Assembly (NCBI GenBank): GCA_025357635.1
Contig: JANXOV010000073.1
Location: forward strand, 1 to 64,000
Direction of reading: 5' to 3'
DNA from: Pseudomonadota bacterium
Lineage (GTDB): Bacteria > Pseudomonadota > Gammaproteobacteria > Steroidobacterales > Steroidobacteraceae
DNA: 64,000 nucleotides
The position numbers and the translations under genes are program-made. Of the stretch, positions 62,671 to 64,000 are shown piece by piece. The stretch's first letter is position 1. Each line of letters begins with the position of its first letter. Below the pieces are notes generated by a model. The model ran no database searches. It was given only the letters and a program-made list of their open reading frames with translations, and was not told the origin of the DNA.

Positions 62671-63771
62671 TCATTCACGCAACCCCGCCTGGCGCATCAG
62701 CGGCAGGATCTTCTGCTTGAACTGCGTCAGGCCGGCATCGTAGTTGAGCCAGCTGAGGGTGATGCCGTCGAGTCCGGCGCGGGAAAACGCCAGCATTCCT
62801 TCGACGACCTGTTCGGCCGTCCCCACCAGGGGAATGGCGCCATAGCCGGCGATGAGATTGGATGCCATCGCCTCCCAGCCCGTCCCCAGCGCGCTCTTGG
62901 AGTTCGGGACTAGCACATCTAATAGGTTGCGGACGCCGGGCCAGTCGCCCTTCACATTCACATAGTCGTTGACGTACTCGCGCGCCTCGCGCTCGGTGTC
63001 ACGGCACACCACATAGGCCTGGCCGAATACCTGCATGCGGCGGCCAAATTTCTCCGCTGCAATGCGTTTGCCGGTCGCCGCAATTTCTCCGGCCGCCGCG
63101 ATGTCCTTGGCGACGACGAAATTCAAGTCCGCATGCTGGGCGGCGAACAGCTGACCGCGCGCGCTGTTGCCGGCGCTCATCAACGGCGGATGTGGGGATT
63201 GGACCGGCTTGGGTTCGGAGTAGGCCCCCGGCGAGGGGAAGTAGGGGCCCTCATGATCGAACTCGCCTTTCGCCGTCCACAGCCGCTTGCACAGCGTGAT
63301 CCAATCGTCGGCGACGTCATAGCGCACGTCATGCTCCTTCTGCGGCACGCCGAACATGCCGATTTCCTTCGAGTTCCAGCCGGCCACGATGTTCAGCCCG
63401 AAGCGCCCCCTGGAGATGTGGTCGATGGTCGCGACTTCCTTGGCCGCGCGGATCGGATGCACCGTGGGCACATGGAAGGTCGCGAAGACGGATATCTTGC
63501 TGGTCACGGCCGACAGCCCGGCCGCCCAGGTGAAGGTCTCGAAATTGCGGTGATTGAAGTTGACGTTGCCGCCCATCCCCTTCCACCGCGCCACCGGAAT
63601 GATGGCCTCGATGCCGGCGGATTCAGCCAATTGGGCGATGCGCACCGATTCGTCCCAGGTGACCTGCAAGACTTCCGGCGAATCGGTCATGGAGCAGCCG
63701 CCGCTGACATTCAAGCCGAAAACGGCCAGCTTGAGCTTGTGCGGACTGGTCAGGATCGGATTGTTGGACAT
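62671..63771 (-). CDS. LLM class flavin-dependent oxidoreductase
   Basis: KLAVFGLNVSGGCSMTD...WDESVRIAQLAESAGIEAIIPVARWKGMGG...ISRGRFGLNIVAGWNSKEIGMFG; start set at MSNNPILTS. Confidence 0.92.
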   Translation of the reverse strand: MSNNPILTSPHKLKLAVFGLNVSGGCSMTDSPEVLQVTWDESVRIAQLAESAGIEAIIPVARWKGMGGNVNFNHRNFETFTWAAGLSAVTSKISVFATFHVPTVHPIRAAKEVATIDHISRGRFGLNIVAGWNSKEIGMFGVPQKEHDVRYDVADDWITLCKRLWTAKGEFDHEGPYFPSPGAYSEPKPVQSPHPPLMSAGNSARGQLFAAQHADLNFVVAKDIAAAGEIAATGKRIAAEKFGRRMQVFGQAYVVCRDTEREAREYVNDYVNVKGDWPGVRNLLDVLVPNSKSALGTGWEAMASNLIAGYGAIPLVGTAEQVVEGMLAFSRAGLDGITLSWLNYDAGLTQFKQKILPLMRQAGLRE

Positions 63772-63867
63772 GGGCTTTTCGACTTTTGTTGAGTATGTTT
63801 GAATCGCAGCAAGGCAGCCTATCTTAACATTGCATTTCACGCGCAGAACATCAATGCCCGTCAGTCT

Positions 63868-64000
63868 CTAGACGCGCGGGCCGAGCATTCGTGCCAGATC
63901 CAAAATGGTGTCGAGGTTATGCGCCGATGCGTTGCGATGAGCGTGACGCGCCAATACGCCAGCGCCGGCGGCGAGCGGCTGGTAGCCGGCGTGCCGCCGC
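63868..64000 (-). CDS. 3'-terminal fragment of a CDS running off the window edge
   Basis: Open frame on minus strand ending ...RHAHRNASAHNLDTILDLARMLGPRV*. Confidence 0.35.
   Translation of the reverse strand, partial: RRHAGYQPLAAGAGVLARHAHRNASAHNLDTILDLARMLGPRV

Overview
GC-rich 64 kb chromosomal window from what looks like a gammaproteobacterium (inference from gene content; a Steroidobacteraceae/Xanthomonadales-like relative is only a guess). No rRNA, tRNA, CRISPR array, integrase or transposase was recognised. Roughly 0-49 kb carries housekeeping and cell-envelope genes: dsbC-like, gspC-like, an OlsF-like bifunctional acyltransferase, LpxH-like phosphatase, gltBD, oligopeptidase B, SPOR lipoprotein/bactofilin, two glycerophosphodiesterases with a truncated GlpD-like protein, an LTA-synthase-like sulfatase with YdbH/DUF1318, an ABC-2 exporter, nudC-tamA-tamB, and DUF1800/DUF1501. 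It also contains several less ordinary items: a response regulator/kinase pair resembling the proteobacterial dedicated sortase system, a REC-TM-OmpA-like protein, and an orphan FlhC-like regulator. About 49.4-63.8 kb is a dense, tightly overlapping minus-strand cluster: LLM flavin oxidoreductase, TonB receptor, two amidohydrolases, two tandem P450s, four SDRs, a ThuA-like protein, an NTF2-like protein, and at the distal end a heme c-PQQ dehydrogenase. It looks like a catabolic pathway for an unknown hydrophobic compound. Several of its enzymes have substitutions at normally conserved catalytic positions. This cluster is the best candidate for an undescribed system. All functional calls are from reading translated motifs; no database search was run.
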